Source of the DNA: Bacillota bacterium
GTDB lineage: Bacteria > Bacillota > Clostridia > Oscillospirales > Ruminococcaceae
Assembly: GCA_023433405.1 (NCBI GenBank)
Contig: JAEZCT010000050.1
Location: forward strand, 62,001-126,000
DNA: 64,000 nucleotides
Direction: 5' to 3'
The notes below the pieces were generated by a model. It saw only the letters and a program-made list of their open reading frames with translations. It was not told the DNA's origin and searched no databases. This document shows, piece by piece, positions 8,960 to 17,118 of this stretch (position 1 is its first letter; each line of letters opens with the position of its first letter). The translations under genes were made by a program, and so were the position numbers.

Positions 8960-9814
8960 CTAAAAATTGATGTTGTCCGGGTCGGGGCCGATGCGCCCCA
9001 TGCCCTTGAGGGCATCAATCTGCGCAACATCCCCTTCCGAGAGCGCAAAGCCGAACACATCCGCATTTTGCGCAATATGCTCGGGAGAGGAGGCCTTGGG
9101 CAGCGGCAGTACGCCCTTTTGCAGCAGCCAGCGAATCGCCACCTGCGAAACCGACTTTCCGTATTTTTCACTCAGCTCGCGCATAAGCGGCAGCTTGAAG
9201 ATGCGTCCCTGCATCAGGGGGCTCCACGCCTCAACCAGAATGCCGTTGTTCTTGCAGTAAAGAGAAAGCTCCGGCTGTACATGCTCCGGGTGCAGCTCTA
9301 TTTGGTTGACCATGGGCTTTATGGAGGCGCCGTCCTCCAGCAGCTCGTCAATGTGGTGCTGCAAAAAGTTGCTCACACCAATGGCCTTCACACGCCCCGC
9401 GTGGTATAACTCCTCGAACGCGCGCCATGTTTGCGCGTTAAGCTCGCGGTAATCGTGCTGGTGCCCCACTGGCACGGGCCAATGGATGAGGTAGAGGTCG
9501 AGGGTTTCAAGCCCGAGAAGCCTCATGCTGTTCTCAAATGCCCGTAGGGTCTTATCATAGCCGTGGTCACTGTTCCACAGCTTGGTGGTAATAAACAGCT
9601 CGTCCCGGTTTACGCCGCTTTCCCGAACAGCCCTTCCCACACTCCCTTCGTTCTGGTAAGCGGCGGCGGTATCAATATGCCGGTAGCCGCAGGCTATGGC
9701 GTTTTTTACCGTGGTTACCGCCGTTTCACCTTCGGGTATCTGCCATGTGCCAAAGCCGATGCAGGGAATGGACAAGCCATTGTGCAGGGTAAAGCCTTCT
9801 TGCAGGTTGTTCAT
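8960..9814 (-). CDS. aldo/keto reductase
   Basis: 284 residues, a single (beta/alpha)8 NADPH-dependent reductase of the AKR3/AKR5 type, cytosolic. Visible motifs: FGTWQIPEGE near the start, DTAAAYQNE (catalytic Asp/Tyr, about 47-55), TTKLWNSDHG (Lys), LIHWPVP (His), GVSNF near 145, QIELHPEH near 165, and a C-terminal IPKASS-like cofactor stretch (PLPKASS). Length is typical. AGGAAAGGA lies upstream of the ATG. It is co-oriented with the YeiH gene, 71 bp apart; whether they share a transcript is unclear. The physiological carbonyl substrate is unknown. Confidence 0.9.
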   Translation of the reverse strand: MNNLQEGFTLHNGLSIPCIGFGTWQIPEGETAVTTVKNAIACGYRHIDTAAAYQNEGSVGRAVRESGVNRDELFITTKLWNSDHGYDKTLRAFENSMRLLGLETLDLYLIHWPVPVGHQHDYRELNAQTWRAFEELYHAGRVKAIGVSNFLQHHIDELLEDGASIKPMVNQIELHPEHVQPELSLYCKNNGILVEAWSPLMQGRIFKLPLMRELSEKYGKSVSQVAIRWLLQKGVLPLPKASSPEHIAQNADVFGFALSEGDVAQIDALKGMGRIGPDPDNINF

Positions 9815-9885
9815 GTGCCGTTCAATCCTTTCCTGTGTCCTATTAAGTGCTTGTTGTCCTTAGTATAACCGGCTTTAAGCCACAA

Positions 9886-10905
9886 TTACAGTAGGGTGTA
9901 CTGAACAAGCAGCGAAACCGCCGCGAGCACAGCCCAGCACGCAAGCCCCAGCAGAATGGGCTTTGCACCGTTTTTCACCAGCTTTACGAGGTTTGTGTTC
10001 AAGCCAATTGCCGACATTGCCATTACAATAACAAACTTGCCGGCTTTTGCAAGCAGCCTACCGGTTTGGGGGGAGATAAGGGCGGGTAAAAAGGTGCTTA
10101 TGAGGGAAGCCGCGACAAAACCCAGCACAAACCATGGGAAAATTTTTGTGAGGCGGTAGTCGGCCGTCTTCCCCGGTTCGCCGGCCTTCCGCTTTGCCTG
10201 GGTGCGTGAAAATAAAAACGCAAGCGCAAGGGTTACAGGGATAATCATCAGTGTGCGGGTGAGCTTTACTATCACCGCAAGATTTCCCGCCGCGTCGCTG
10301 TAGGTATAGCCTGCCGCCACCACGGAGGAGGTGTCGTTAATGGCGGTACCCGCCCACAGACCAAAGTTAGTATCAGACATTTGCAGGACATGCCCGAAAA
10401 AAGGGAACAAAAATGCCGCAAGAACATTAAATAAGAAGATGGTGGATATCGCGCTCGCAACCTCCTCGTCGTCCGCGCCGATGACAGGCGCGGTGGCCGC
10501 GATGGCCGAGCCGCCGCAGATGGCGGTGCCTACGCCGATGAGGATATTAAGCGTTCGGTTAACCCTCAGCAGTTTGCCAAAGACAAAGGCCGCCGCAAAC
10601 GCCGCGGTCAGTGTAAACACCATAAGCAATAGGGTTTGTCCGCCGACCTGAAAAACGTTAAACAGGTTCATATCAAACCCCAGCAGGATAATGGAGTATT
10701 GCAGCAGCTTTTTAGAGGTATAGGTAATACCGCCCTCCAGCGCGGCAGGGCGTTTCCAAAACGCCAGCAGCATCCCGAATAGGATACCCAGAACAGGACT
10801 GCCCACAATGGGAAACTGCTCCCCCAACAGCCACGCAGGCACGGCAATTGCGGCGGCAAAGAGAATACCCGGTAGTTTGTGTGTAATTGCTTTGATTGTT
10901 TTCAT
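9886..10905 (-). CDS. YeiH/UPF0324 family membrane protein
   Basis: 339 residues with about ten hydrophobic segments. It has the family's features: an N-terminal LPGILFAAAIAVPAWLL segment, the AICGGSAIAATAPVIGA signature near residue 130, the GTAINDTSSVVAAG motif near 190, and a C-terminal FVIVMAMSAIGLNTN segment. Members are called putative sulfate exporters, but direct evidence is thin. GAGGA precedes the ATG by 9 bases. No sulfur-assimilation genes are nearby. Confidence 0.88.
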   Translation of the reverse strand: MKTIKAITHKLPGILFAAAIAVPAWLLGEQFPIVGSPVLGILFGMLLAFWKRPAALEGGITYTSKKLLQYSIILLGFDMNLFNVFQVGGQTLLLMVFTLTAAFAAAFVFGKLLRVNRTLNILIGVGTAICGGSAIAATAPVIGADDEEVASAISTIFLFNVLAAFLFPFFGHVLQMSDTNFGLWAGTAINDTSSVVAAGYTYSDAAGNLAVIVKLTRTLMIIPVTLALAFLFSRTQAKRKAGEPGKTADYRLTKIFPWFVLGFVAASLISTFLPALISPQTGRLLAKAGKFVIVMAMSAIGLNTNLVKLVKNGAKPILLGLACWAVLAAVSLLVQYTLL

Positions 10906-11105
10906 GATTATTCATTCCTCGCAGCGCAGTTATAACGGGATTAGTATTGATACAGGGCTTAATAAGGACCCCTATAACCTATACTATAACTCCGGCTTCA
11001 TCAAAAGGGAACTGTTTTATTTGGATAATGCGAATCCGTTTTATATAAGAGTATAAATCGCCGCTTAATTATTGGTATAATAAGGACGGTGTAAAAAGGC
11101 AAAAA

Positions 11106-11139
11106 GCAGGGAACAGGGTGATAAAACCCCGTTCCCTGC
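11106..11139 (-). terminator. terminator of the CAP lipoprotein gene
   Basis: 13-bp arms GCAGGGAACAGGG and CCCCGTTCCCTGC around TGATAAAA. Read on the minus strand, it is followed by TTTTTGCCTTTTT. It lies 30 bases past the stop of the gene at 11171. Confidence 0.85.
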
Positions 11140-11170
11140 ACCAAGGCACAAAATGTACAGCGGTAAAGCG

Positions 11171-12097
11171 TTAAAATGTACCGAACTCCTGTACGGCGTA
11201 GGTGGTCATACCCTTGCCGGGAACATTTGCGGCATAAACGCCGATGCCCACATGGGTGTACACATCCCGCACCATATTTTCATAGTGTCCCTGGCTGTTT
11301 ATCCACATATCCATCATATAGCTTGCGTCGGGGTTCATCCCCACGGTTTTAGCGAGGTTTTCACCCAGGTAGCGGTAGCCGCTTAACGGCACATCCTTTG
11401 TAAAGACCGTATCCCAGTTGGAGCCGTCGGGGCGGGAATGGGCAAAGTAGTTGTTGTCAAACATCTCCTTTGCACGAATTCTGGCGCCCTCCGTCAGCTG
11501 AGAATGGCTTTTTAGCGCGGGAAGCCCCAGAGAGGCGCGCAGGTCGTTGAGCTGGGTAAGAATTTCCTTCTCAATACCGGAGTAAAAGCCGCCGTCCGAG
11601 CTGCTGGGCGCTTTTGAGCTTGCCGCCGCAGAGCTAGCGGGCTTTGAGCTTGCCGCCGCAGAGCTTGTGGGCTTTGAGCTTGCCATCGCAGAGCTTGTGG
11701 GCTTTGAGCTTGCCGCCGCAGAGCTAGCGGGCTTTGAGCTTGCCGCCGCAGAGCTTGTGGGCTTAGAGCTTGCCGCCGCAGAGCTTGCAGGCTTTGAGCT
11801 TGCCGCCACAGAGCTTGCGGGCTTTGAGCTTGCCGCAGAGGAAGCGGGGGAGCTTGTTATAGAGGATGCCTCTGAGATAACGGACGACTCGTTATTTTCC
11901 TCCAGCGGCTCCGATTCGGAGGGGGTGATGTCCCCTTGTGTTTCGCCGCTTGCCGTCGTATCCTCGTGGGCTTGGCTTTGAGTCAGTACATTGGGCGGCG
12001 TAGCGTCGCCGACCCGTGCGCAGGAGAAGAACATCGAGGATGCGATCAGCAGACAAGCGGTAACGGCAACACGTTTTGATTTTAAACGAAAACGCAT
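11171..12097 (-). CDS. CAP/SCP-domain lipoprotein with Ser-Lys-Pro-Ala repeat linker
   Basis: 308 residues. The N-terminus has a basic stretch, a hydrophobic core and the lipobox-like SSMFFSCA (Cys near 26), so it is a likely lipoprotein. Residues about 75-165 are eight 10-residue units of the type ASSKPASSAA, a flexible linker. Residues about 178-305 are a CAP (SCP/PR-1) domain: LNDLRASLGLPALKSH, GARIRAKEMFDNNYFAHSRPDG, LGENLAKTVG, WINSQGHYENMV and IGVYAANV. Such proteins act at the cell surface, with varied or unknown roles. AAAGGATG precedes the ATG. Confidence 0.88.
   Translation of the reverse strand: MRFRLKSKRVAVTACLLIASSMFFSCARVGDATPPNVLTQSQAHEDTTASGETQGDITPSESEPLEENNESSVISEASSITSSPASSAASSKPASSVAASSKPASSAAASSKPTSSAAASSKPASSAAASSKPTSSAMASSKPTSSAAASSKPASSAAASSKAPSSSDGGFYSGIEKEILTQLNDLRASLGLPALKSHSQLTEGARIRAKEMFDNNYFAHSRPDGSNWDTVFTKDVPLSGYRYLGENLAKTVGMNPDASYMMDMWINSQGHYENMVRDVYTHVGIGVYAANVPGKGMTTYAVQEFGTF
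11609..11838. repeat. tandem 30-bp repeats in the CAP lipoprotein linker
   Basis: About eight units of 30 bp, such as GGGCTTTGAGCTTGCCGCCG followed by CAGAGCTTGT, encode the Ser/Lys/Pro/Ala linker. The units are close to identical at DNA level, which makes copy-number change by slippage likely. Confidence 0.9.
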
Positions 12098-12119
12098 TTA
12101 AATCATCCTTTCTGCTTTT

Positions 12120-12206
12120 TATACTATTATCCAATTTAAAAGTGAAATAAAGCGCTGATGGGTCTTGGCGCGAATGTTATAAACACTTTGATCGGAGAAC
12201 AGTATT
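12120..12206. repeat. interspersed palindromic element, shortened copy
   Basis: Begins TATACTATTATCCAATTT and ends ACACTTTGATCGG then AGAACAGTATT. Both termini match the long copies but the centre differs and is shorter. It lies 23 bp upstream of the CAP gene start; the rest of the 460-bp gap to the nitroreductase shows nothing clear beyond a TATAAT box at 12486. Confidence 0.75.
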
Positions 12207-12558
12207 TAAGTACGACATTATCGTGGTTTTGACCTTGGAAGGACACGCCTATTGTAGCACAAATATTTTAAAAGCTCAAAAATAATCATTTCCATCCTGC
12301 CGTTTCCGACAAACCTTACCGTGATATTTCCTTGTTTTATGGTTTTGCATCGTGTTATCCGCCGTTGCGGAACACATGGGCGGGCAGGAGGCTAAGCAAG
12401 GTGGGGGAGGGCGGTTAATACGGCACCATGAAATGCGGCACATTGGAAATTTGGGCAAGCAGTTTTTTTCGACGCAAATATTTGGTATAATAGCACTAAC
12501 TGATTGTAGGAATAAAAAAACGCGCCACAAGGGACAGATAGAGAGGGGAAGCAAGGCC

Positions 12559-13131
12559 ATGCTAAAGGATTTAATACTGCATAACCGCAGCTATCGTGGC
12601 TATGATGAACGCTATAAGGTGGACCGAAACCTGCTGCTGGAGCTGGTAGAGCTTGCCCGTCTGACCTCCTCGGCGGGTAATGTACAGCCGCTAAAGTATT
12701 TTTTAAGCTACGAGGACGCGGACAACCAGCGTATCTACCCGCTTTTGCGCTGGTCACGCTGTACCGGTGAAAAAACGGAGGGCGCGGGGCTCCCCACGGC
12801 ATATATCTGTATGTTTGTGGATATGGGTCTGGTCAGCGTCCCTTCCGCCGCCTATGTGGATGCGGGCATAGCCGCGCAAACCATCCTGCTGGGTGCGGTG
12901 GAGCGTGGATTGGGGGGGTGCATCGTCACCGCCATCGACCGGCTGCGCTTAAAGCGGGAGCTGATGATTGCCATTGGCGCGTATGAGCCGTTTATGGTTA
13001 TCGCGCTGGGTAAGCCCTATGAGGATATTATTTTGGAGGAATCGGGCTATGATACCGTCTGCTACGCCGACGAGCGGGGCGCGCGGCATGTACCAAAGCG
13101 TCAGATTACCGATATTATCATTGGGATGTAG
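12559..13131 (+). CDS. nitroreductase-family flavoprotein
   Basis: 190 residues, FMN-dependent nitroreductase-like. Chosen start is the ATG at 12559 with GAGAGGGGAA about 9 bases upstream; the frame is open from 12352 but the extra part is not protein-like. Motifs: NRSYRGYDE (FMN phosphate-binding Arg/Ser near 8-14), LTSSAGNVQPLKY (near 36-48), and AAYVDAGIAAQTILLGAVERGLGGCIV (near 100-126). Substrate unknown. It is followed by a conserved uncharacterised gene 41 bp downstream, probably in one operon that ends at the hairpin near 13882. Confidence 0.88.
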   Translation: MLKDLILHNRSYRGYDERYKVDRNLLLELVELARLTSSAGNVQPLKYFLSYEDADNQRIYPLLRWSRCTGEKTEGAGLPTAYICMFVDMGLVSVPSAAYVDAGIAAQTILLGAVERGLGGCIVTAIDRLRLKRELMIAIGAYEPFMVIALGKPYEDIILEESGYDTVCYADERGARHVPKRQITDIIIGM

Positions 13132-13172
13132 TCCCGGTCGCGTTTTGAAAAAGGATTGGAAAGGAGCGCGCC

Positions 13173-13847
13173 ATGTCTAACTTTGTCCCCGAGATTCAAG
13201 GAAACCTTCGCAAGTTTATGCTTAACGTGCCCGAGGAGATTCAAAATGCCAGCGGCATCCGCATCTTCGGCAAGCGTATTCGTTCCATCGTGTTTACCAC
13301 CGATATCTGCATCATCCGCAACATTAATGCCGACGCGGTGATAGCGGTATACCCCTTCACCCCGCAGCCCATCATCACTCAGGCGGTCATGCTCGCCGCC
13401 GATATTCCTGTATTCTGCGGCGTAGGCGGCGGCCTTACCCAGGGCAAGCGGGTGGCAAACCTTGCCCTGCACGCGGAGTTTCAGGGCGCAATTGGCGTAG
13501 TTCTCAACGCGCCCACCTCCAACCGCTCCCTCAAAAACGTGGTGGGACAGGTGGATATCCCGGTGGTCATTACAGTGGTGAGCGAGCAGGACGATATTGG
13601 TGCGCGCCTGGAGGCGGGCGCGTCCATCCTCAATGTATCCGCCGCGTCTAAGACCCCGGCGATAGTTGCGCATATCCGTAAGGAGTTCCCCCTTGTCCCA
13701 ATTATGGCGACAGGCGGCCCCACGCCGGAGAGCATTCGCCGCACCATTGAGGCGGGCGCGAATGCCATTACCTGGACGCCCCCCTCAAGCGGCGAAATAT
13801 TTACCGTGGTAATGGACGAATACCGCTCCGGCAAGCCGCACCCCTAA
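13173..13847 (+). CDS. conserved protein, probable TIM-barrel fold
   Basis: 224 residues, soluble. AAAGGAG lies 7 bases before the ATG. Alternating beta/alpha pattern with barrel-like strands: SIVFTTDICIIRN, AVIAVYPFTPQP, DIPVFCGVGGG, GAIGVVLNAPTSN, IPVVITVVSEQD, GASILNVSAASK, LVPIMATGGPTPESIRRTIEAGANAITWTPP. The last two match the phosphate-binding end of KDPG-aldolase/ThiE-type barrels (GGPTPES, GANAI). Similar proteins in Clostridia are usually labelled only as hydrolase; I see no evidence for a specific reaction. Confidence 0.6.
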   Translation: MSNFVPEIQGNLRKFMLNVPEEIQNASGIRIFGKRIRSIVFTTDICIIRNINADAVIAVYPFTPQPIITQAVMLAADIPVFCGVGGGLTQGKRVANLALHAEFQGAIGVVLNAPTSNRSLKNVVGQVDIPVVITVVSEQDDIGARLEAGASILNVSAASKTPAIVAHIRKEFPLVPIMATGGPTPESIRRTIEAGANAITWTPPSSGEIFTVVMDEYRSGKPHP

Positions 13848-13881
13848 GCAAAGCCTGCCCTATTTTATACTAATAATTGAA

Positions 13882-13945
13882 TCCACCGCACGGCAATAGG
13901 AATCCTGTTTGCAAACGGGACTCCTATTGCCATGTGGTATTTTTA
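13882..13945 (+). terminator. terminator after the nitroreductase operon
   Basis: Long hairpin pairing CGGCAATAGGA with TCCTATTGCC around a partly paired centre containing GTTTGCAAAC, followed by TATTTTTATTTTTT. It separates the upstream genes from the GntR promoter. The 14 bases before it (TATACTAATAATTG) resemble the left end of the interspersed element. Confidence 0.75.
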
Positions 13946-13963
13946 TTTTTTATTAAAAAGTAG

Positions 13964-13992
13964 TTGACAAAGCATGAGTGGGACTGTATTAT
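13964..13992 (+). promoter_or_regulatory. sigma-A promoter of the GntR-ABC operon
   Basis: TTGACA at 13964-13969 and TATTAT at 13987-13992 with a 17-bp spacer. The -10 box lies inside the left arm of the 16-bp inverted repeat at 13981-14024. Confidence 0.85.
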
Positions 13993-14024
13993 TGTATTAA
14001 GGAATTAGTACAATAATACAGTCC
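13981..14024. promoter_or_regulatory. perfect palindromic operator for the GntR regulator
   Basis: Perfect 16-bp arms GGACTGTATTATTGTA and TACAATAATACAGTCC separated by 12 bp. It overlaps the -10 box and probable start site and ends 18 bp before the GntR start codon. This is the arrangement expected for autorepression by a YtrA-type GntR protein. Confidence 0.85.
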
Positions 14025-14042
14025 ATAAAGGGAGATGATTGC

Positions 14043-14414
14043 TTGACATGGGAGCTTGCGTCCGACCGCCCTATCTACCGCCAGCTGGTGGAGCAGATAG
14101 AGCTGCGGATAATTTCCGGCCACTACCAGCCGGGTGAGCGGTTGCCCTCGGTGCGCGACCTTGCGGCGGAGGTTTCCGTAAACCCCAACACCATGCAGAA
14201 GGCGCTGACTGACCTTGAGCAAAGCGGCCTTGTGTACGCCCAGCGCACCAGCGGGCGCTATATTACGGAGGATGAGAAGATGATTGGAGACCTCAAGAAC
14301 GAGCTTGCGAAAAAGCAGATCCAGGAGTTTATTGAGAAGATGGAGCGTCTTGGCTTTACCGTGCAGGATACCATCCGGCTCATAACTGCGACAAAGGAGG
14401 GGCCCCTACAATGA
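14043..14414 (+). CDS. GntR-family (YtrA subfamily) transcriptional regulator
   Basis: 123 residues, starting at TTG with GGGAG 8 bases upstream. The winged helix-turn-helix (about 10-75) carries the typical IYRQLVEQIELRIISGHYQPGERLPSVRDLA and NPNTMQKALTDLEQSGLVYAQRTSGRYI phrases. The short tail without an effector domain is the YtrA pattern. It directly precedes an ABC ATPase (ATGA overlap) and permease, and a perfect palindrome overlaps its promoter, so it very probably represses its own operon. The inducing signal (often cell-envelope stress or antibiotics in this subfamily) cannot be read here. Confidence 0.93.
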   Translation: MTWELASDRPIYRQLVEQIELRIISGHYQPGERLPSVRDLAAEVSVNPNTMQKALTDLEQSGLVYAQRTSGRYITEDEKMIGDLKNELAKKQIQEFIEKMERLGFTVQDTIRLITATKEGPLQ

Positions 14415-15112
14415 ACGAACCCTTATTGGAGTGCAGGGGACTGGCAAAAAGCTACTCGGGCAGGGTGGCGCTTGCCGGCATCAGCTTTACCGTGGGCAGA
14501 GGGCGCATTGTCGGCCTGCTCGGCCCCAACGGCAGCGGAAAAAGCACCCTGATTAAGCTCGCGAACAGTCTTATCACCCCCACGGCGGGAGAAATCCTCA
14601 TTGCGGGGCAGCGGCCCGGCGTTGAGACGAAAAAAATCGTTTCCTACCTGCCGGAGCGCACCTACCTCTGCGACTGGATGCGTGTGCGGGACATTATCGA
14701 CTTCTTCGGCGACTTTTACACAGATTTTGACCCAAACAAGGCACACGAAATGCTCACACGCCTGAACATCCGGGCGGAGGACCGCCTAAACACCCTTTCA
14801 AAGGGAACCCGCGAGAAGGTACAGCTTATCCTTGTAATGAGCAGAAACGCCCAGCTCTACCTGCTTGACGAGCCCATTGGCGGCGTGGACCCCGCCGCGC
14901 GCGATTATATCTTAAACACCATCATTACAAATTACTGCGAGAATGCCACCGTCATTATCTCCACGCATCTGATCTCGGATGTGGAGCAGGTGCTCGACGA
15001 CGTGATTTTTCTCGCAAACGGCACCATCAGACTGACGGGAAGCGTTGACGAGCTGCGCGAGGAGCGCGGAATGTCGGTAGACGCCCTGTTTCGGGAGGTA
15101 TTCAGATGTTAG
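14411..15112 (+). CDS. ABC transporter ATP-binding protein
   Basis: 233 residues, single nucleotide-binding domain. Walker A GPNGSGKST near 37-45, signature LSKGTREKVQL near 128 (Gly kept, unusual LSKG form), Walker B LYLLDEP near 153 and the switch His in ISTHLI near 190. The start ATG overlaps the GntR stop codon, so the two are translationally coupled. It pairs with the downstream permease; the YtrA-type context suggests export or membrane-stress function rather than uptake, and there is no binding protein gene. Confidence 0.92.
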   Translation: MNEPLLECRGLAKSYSGRVALAGISFTVGRGRIVGLLGPNGSGKSTLIKLANSLITPTAGEILIAGQRPGVETKKIVSYLPERTYLCDWMRVRDIIDFFGDFYTDFDPNKAHEMLTRLNIRAEDRLNTLSKGTREKVQLILVMSRNAQLYLLDEPIGGVDPAARDYILNTIITNYCENATVIISTHLISDVEQVLDDVIFLANGTIRLTGSVDELREERGMSVDALFREVFRC

Positions 15113-15894
15113 GAAAGCTTTACAAATACGAGTGGAAGGCAACCGCGCGGTTATTTATCCCGTTCTACATCGCCATGCTTGTGTTTTCGCTCATTAACCG
15201 CGTGTTCCTGCAAATAAACGTCCAGGACTCCTGGCTCGCCATCCCGGCGGGTATGATGATGTTCGCGTTTGTGATGATTACGGTGGCAACCCTTGCGCTC
15301 ACTGTCATTATTATGATCCAGCGTTTTTATAAAAACCTGATGGGTGATGAGGGCTACCTCATGTTTACGCTGCCGGTAAAGCCGTGGCAGCATATCGTTT
15401 CCAAGCTGCTGATTGTTTGCGTATGGACTTTTCTCAGCCTCTTTGTCGTAATAATCGCACTGCTTGCAATGCTCGGCAACAGAGAAGTATTTGCGGAGAT
15501 GAGCAGGATTTATAATGGCTTTGTGAACACCGAGATGCCCTTTAACAAGTGGCTGGCGGTTGCGGGACTTTTGGTTACCCTCATTGCATCCACGATAGCG
15601 AGCATCTTGCAGGTGTATGCCGCCATCGCGCTAGGACAGCTGTTTGCAAAGCATAAGCTTGTTGCGTCCTTTGGTGCATACCTTGTCCTAAACGTCGTGC
15701 TCCAAATTCTTGTCAGTCTTGCGTTCGGGCTTGGGTACCTTGCGTTTCCCTCCGCTTTTGTGATGACCGAGATGCCCAAGACCTCCTTTTTCGTGCTCAT
15801 GTTCTGGGGTACGATGGCGATCAATATCATTACGGGCGCAGGATTTTTCTTCTTAACCAACTATATTTTAAAGAAGCGTTTAAACCTGCAGTAA
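15106..15894 (+). CDS. ABC transporter permease (six-helix, YtrC/ABC-2 like)
   Basis: 262 residues with six predicted membrane segments (about 20-40, 55-78, 105-128, 155-180, 190-215, 228-252). The start overlaps the end of the ATPase gene by 7 bases. The motif GYLMFTLPVKPWQHIVSKLL after the second helix is the cytoplasmic coupling loop usual in such permeases. Transported substrate unknown. Confidence 0.85.
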   Translation: MLGKLYKYEWKATARLFIPFYIAMLVFSLINRVFLQINVQDSWLAIPAGMMMFAFVMITVATLALTVIIMIQRFYKNLMGDEGYLMFTLPVKPWQHIVSKLLIVCVWTFLSLFVVIIALLAMLGNREVFAEMSRIYNGFVNTEMPFNKWLAVAGLLVTLIASTIASILQVYAAIALGQLFAKHKLVASFGAYLVLNVVLQILVSLAFGLGYLAFPSAFVMTEMPKTSFFVLMFWGTMAINIITGAGFFFLTNYILKKRLNLQ

Positions 15895-15955
15895 TTCTAT
15901 TACGATTTTCACTTAGCAGATAGCAGATAGCAGATAGTGGAGAGGGAGAGACAGC

Positions 15956-16501
15956 ATGGCGGATATGCAGCAAAAAAAGGTGCTGGTCGTGTACGCGACC
16001 AAGCGGGGAACCACAGGGGATGTCGCCGGGATGGTGGCAAAGCGACTGGATGGGGCGGTGGAGCTTTACAACGCCCGTTCGGGGCGATTGTTTCGAGCGG
16101 GTGCGGCTGAAGGGGATGGGAAGAAACCCCCGGCGGGCTTTCTCGGCGGCTATGATCTGATTGTCGTGGGAACGCCAATGTATATCGGCGAACCGCTTTC
16201 GCAAATCAAGCAGCTGTGCGCCCGTCAGGAGCAGGTAATGGGTAAGGCGGGCTATGCGCTGTTTACCTGCGGCATTGGCACGCAGGAGGAGGATGAAAAA
16301 TTTATAAAGAACCACCTGCCCGCCATGTTTATAGAAAAAGCGACCTCATACCGCCATCTGGGCGGGGAGGTACGGCTGGAGCGCATGAATGTGCTGGCGC
16401 GCGGTATCTTTAAGAATATGCCTTCGCCCGGTATCGACCATGCGGCGATAGATGAATTTTGCGGCGAATGCAACGCAGCTTTAAATAGGGTGGAGGAATA
16501 G
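15956..16501 (+). CDS. flavodoxin-domain protein
   Basis: 181 residues, FMN-binding flavodoxin/protoporphyrinogen oxidase-like fold, cytosolic. The phosphate loop is VVYATKRGTTGDVAGMVAKRL (about 10-30); DLIVVGTPMYIGEP near 66-79 is the second flavin loop. GGAGAGGGAGAG precedes the ATG. It is followed 5 bases later by an FMN-binding-domain gene, suggesting a small redox operon. The upstream 60 bases contain three copies of TAGCAGA in tandem, with no known role. Confidence 0.85.
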   Translation: MADMQQKKVLVVYATKRGTTGDVAGMVAKRLDGAVELYNARSGRLFRAGAAEGDGKKPPAGFLGGYDLIVVGTPMYIGEPLSQIKQLCARQEQVMGKAGYALFTCGIGTQEEDEKFIKNHLPAMFIEKATSYRHLGGEVRLERMNVLARGIFKNMPSPGIDHAAIDEFCGECNAALNRVEE

Positions 16502-16506
16502 CCGCT

Positions 16507-16938
16507 ATGGCAAAGACAACAGCGGGTAAAATCATCAAGGGTGTATTCGTCACCCTGGGAATCATTCTGCTCATCGGAATTCTGATTGTAGGCGTGTTTA
16601 CCGTTTACATCCTAACGGGGAAGGAGCAGACACTGGGGCTTTCTATTGGTAGCGCGGAGTTATCTGCAATCTCCGATGGGGTTTACACGGGGGAATATGA
16701 GGCCTCTCGCTTTAGCAACAGGGTGGAGGTAACGGTGCAAAACCATACCATAACCGCTATTACGGTTCTTAAACCTCAGCCGTTTATGGCCGACGAAACC
16801 GTAGCGGCGCTCACCGAACGGGTTACGCAGCAGCAAAGCCTGTCTGTAGATGCGGTAACCGGAGCTACCGCTCACAGCAAGGCGTTTTTAAAGGCAGTAG
16901 AAAACGCGCTGACCCGCCCGGAAAGCGCGGGGCAGTGA
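16507..16938 (+). CDS. membrane-anchored FMN-binding domain protein
   Basis: 143 residues: an N-terminal membrane anchor (about 12-38) and an extracytoplasmic FMN_bind domain. The end motif DAVTGATAHSKAFLKAVENAL (about 115-135) contains the S/TGATxxS/T pattern whose hydroxyl is the covalent flavinylation site in RnfG/NqrC-type domains; here the residue is Thr or Ser of TGATAHS. It is 5 bases after the flavodoxin gene with its own GGAGG. The pair could pass electrons across the membrane; the flavin transferase ApbE is not in this window. Confidence 0.85.
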   Translation: MAKTTAGKIIKGVFVTLGIILLIGILIVGVFTVYILTGKEQTLGLSIGSAELSAISDGVYTGEYEASRFSNRVEVTVQNHTITAITVLKPQPFMADETVAALTERVTQQQSLSVDAVTGATAHSKAFLKAVENALTRPESAGQ

Positions 16939-16961
16939 AAACCGCGCAAAAAATACCCTGC

Positions 16962-17002
16962 CCTTCATCCCAATGGAGCAGTTTGCCCCATTGGGATGAA
17001 GG
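16962..17002. repeat. perfect 15-bp inverted repeat
   Basis: CCTTCATCCCAATGG and CCATTGGGATGAAGG around 11 bases. It may end the flavodoxin/FMN operon but has no T tract on the plus side; an A-rich run upstream would act on the minus strand. Confidence 0.55.
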
Positions 17003-17014
17003 AGTGTATGGGTG

Positions 17015-17070
17015 TAATACTAATTACCTCAAAAAGAGTAGAATGTGCAGATAAAATCGGTTGTTAGTGC
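17015..17070. repeat. interspersed palindromic element, short degenerate copy
   Basis: TAATACTAATTACCTC, AAAAAGAGTAGAATG and TGCAGATAAAATCGG resemble the left arm of the family and the short copy at 35037; the right end is poorly kept. Confidence 0.45.
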
Positions 17071-17118
17071 AAAAATTACCCAGTACACAAGACCTGAAAA
17101 GTGAGAGTGGGAGTTAGA

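Noticed and set aside
11609..11838. Regular 30-bp repeats that could suggest a CRISPR array
   Set aside because: The repeats are directly adjacent without spacers and encode an in-frame protein linker.
15910..15940. Three tandem TAGCAGA units before the flavodoxin gene
   Set aside because: Too short and simple to assign a function; noted only under the gene.
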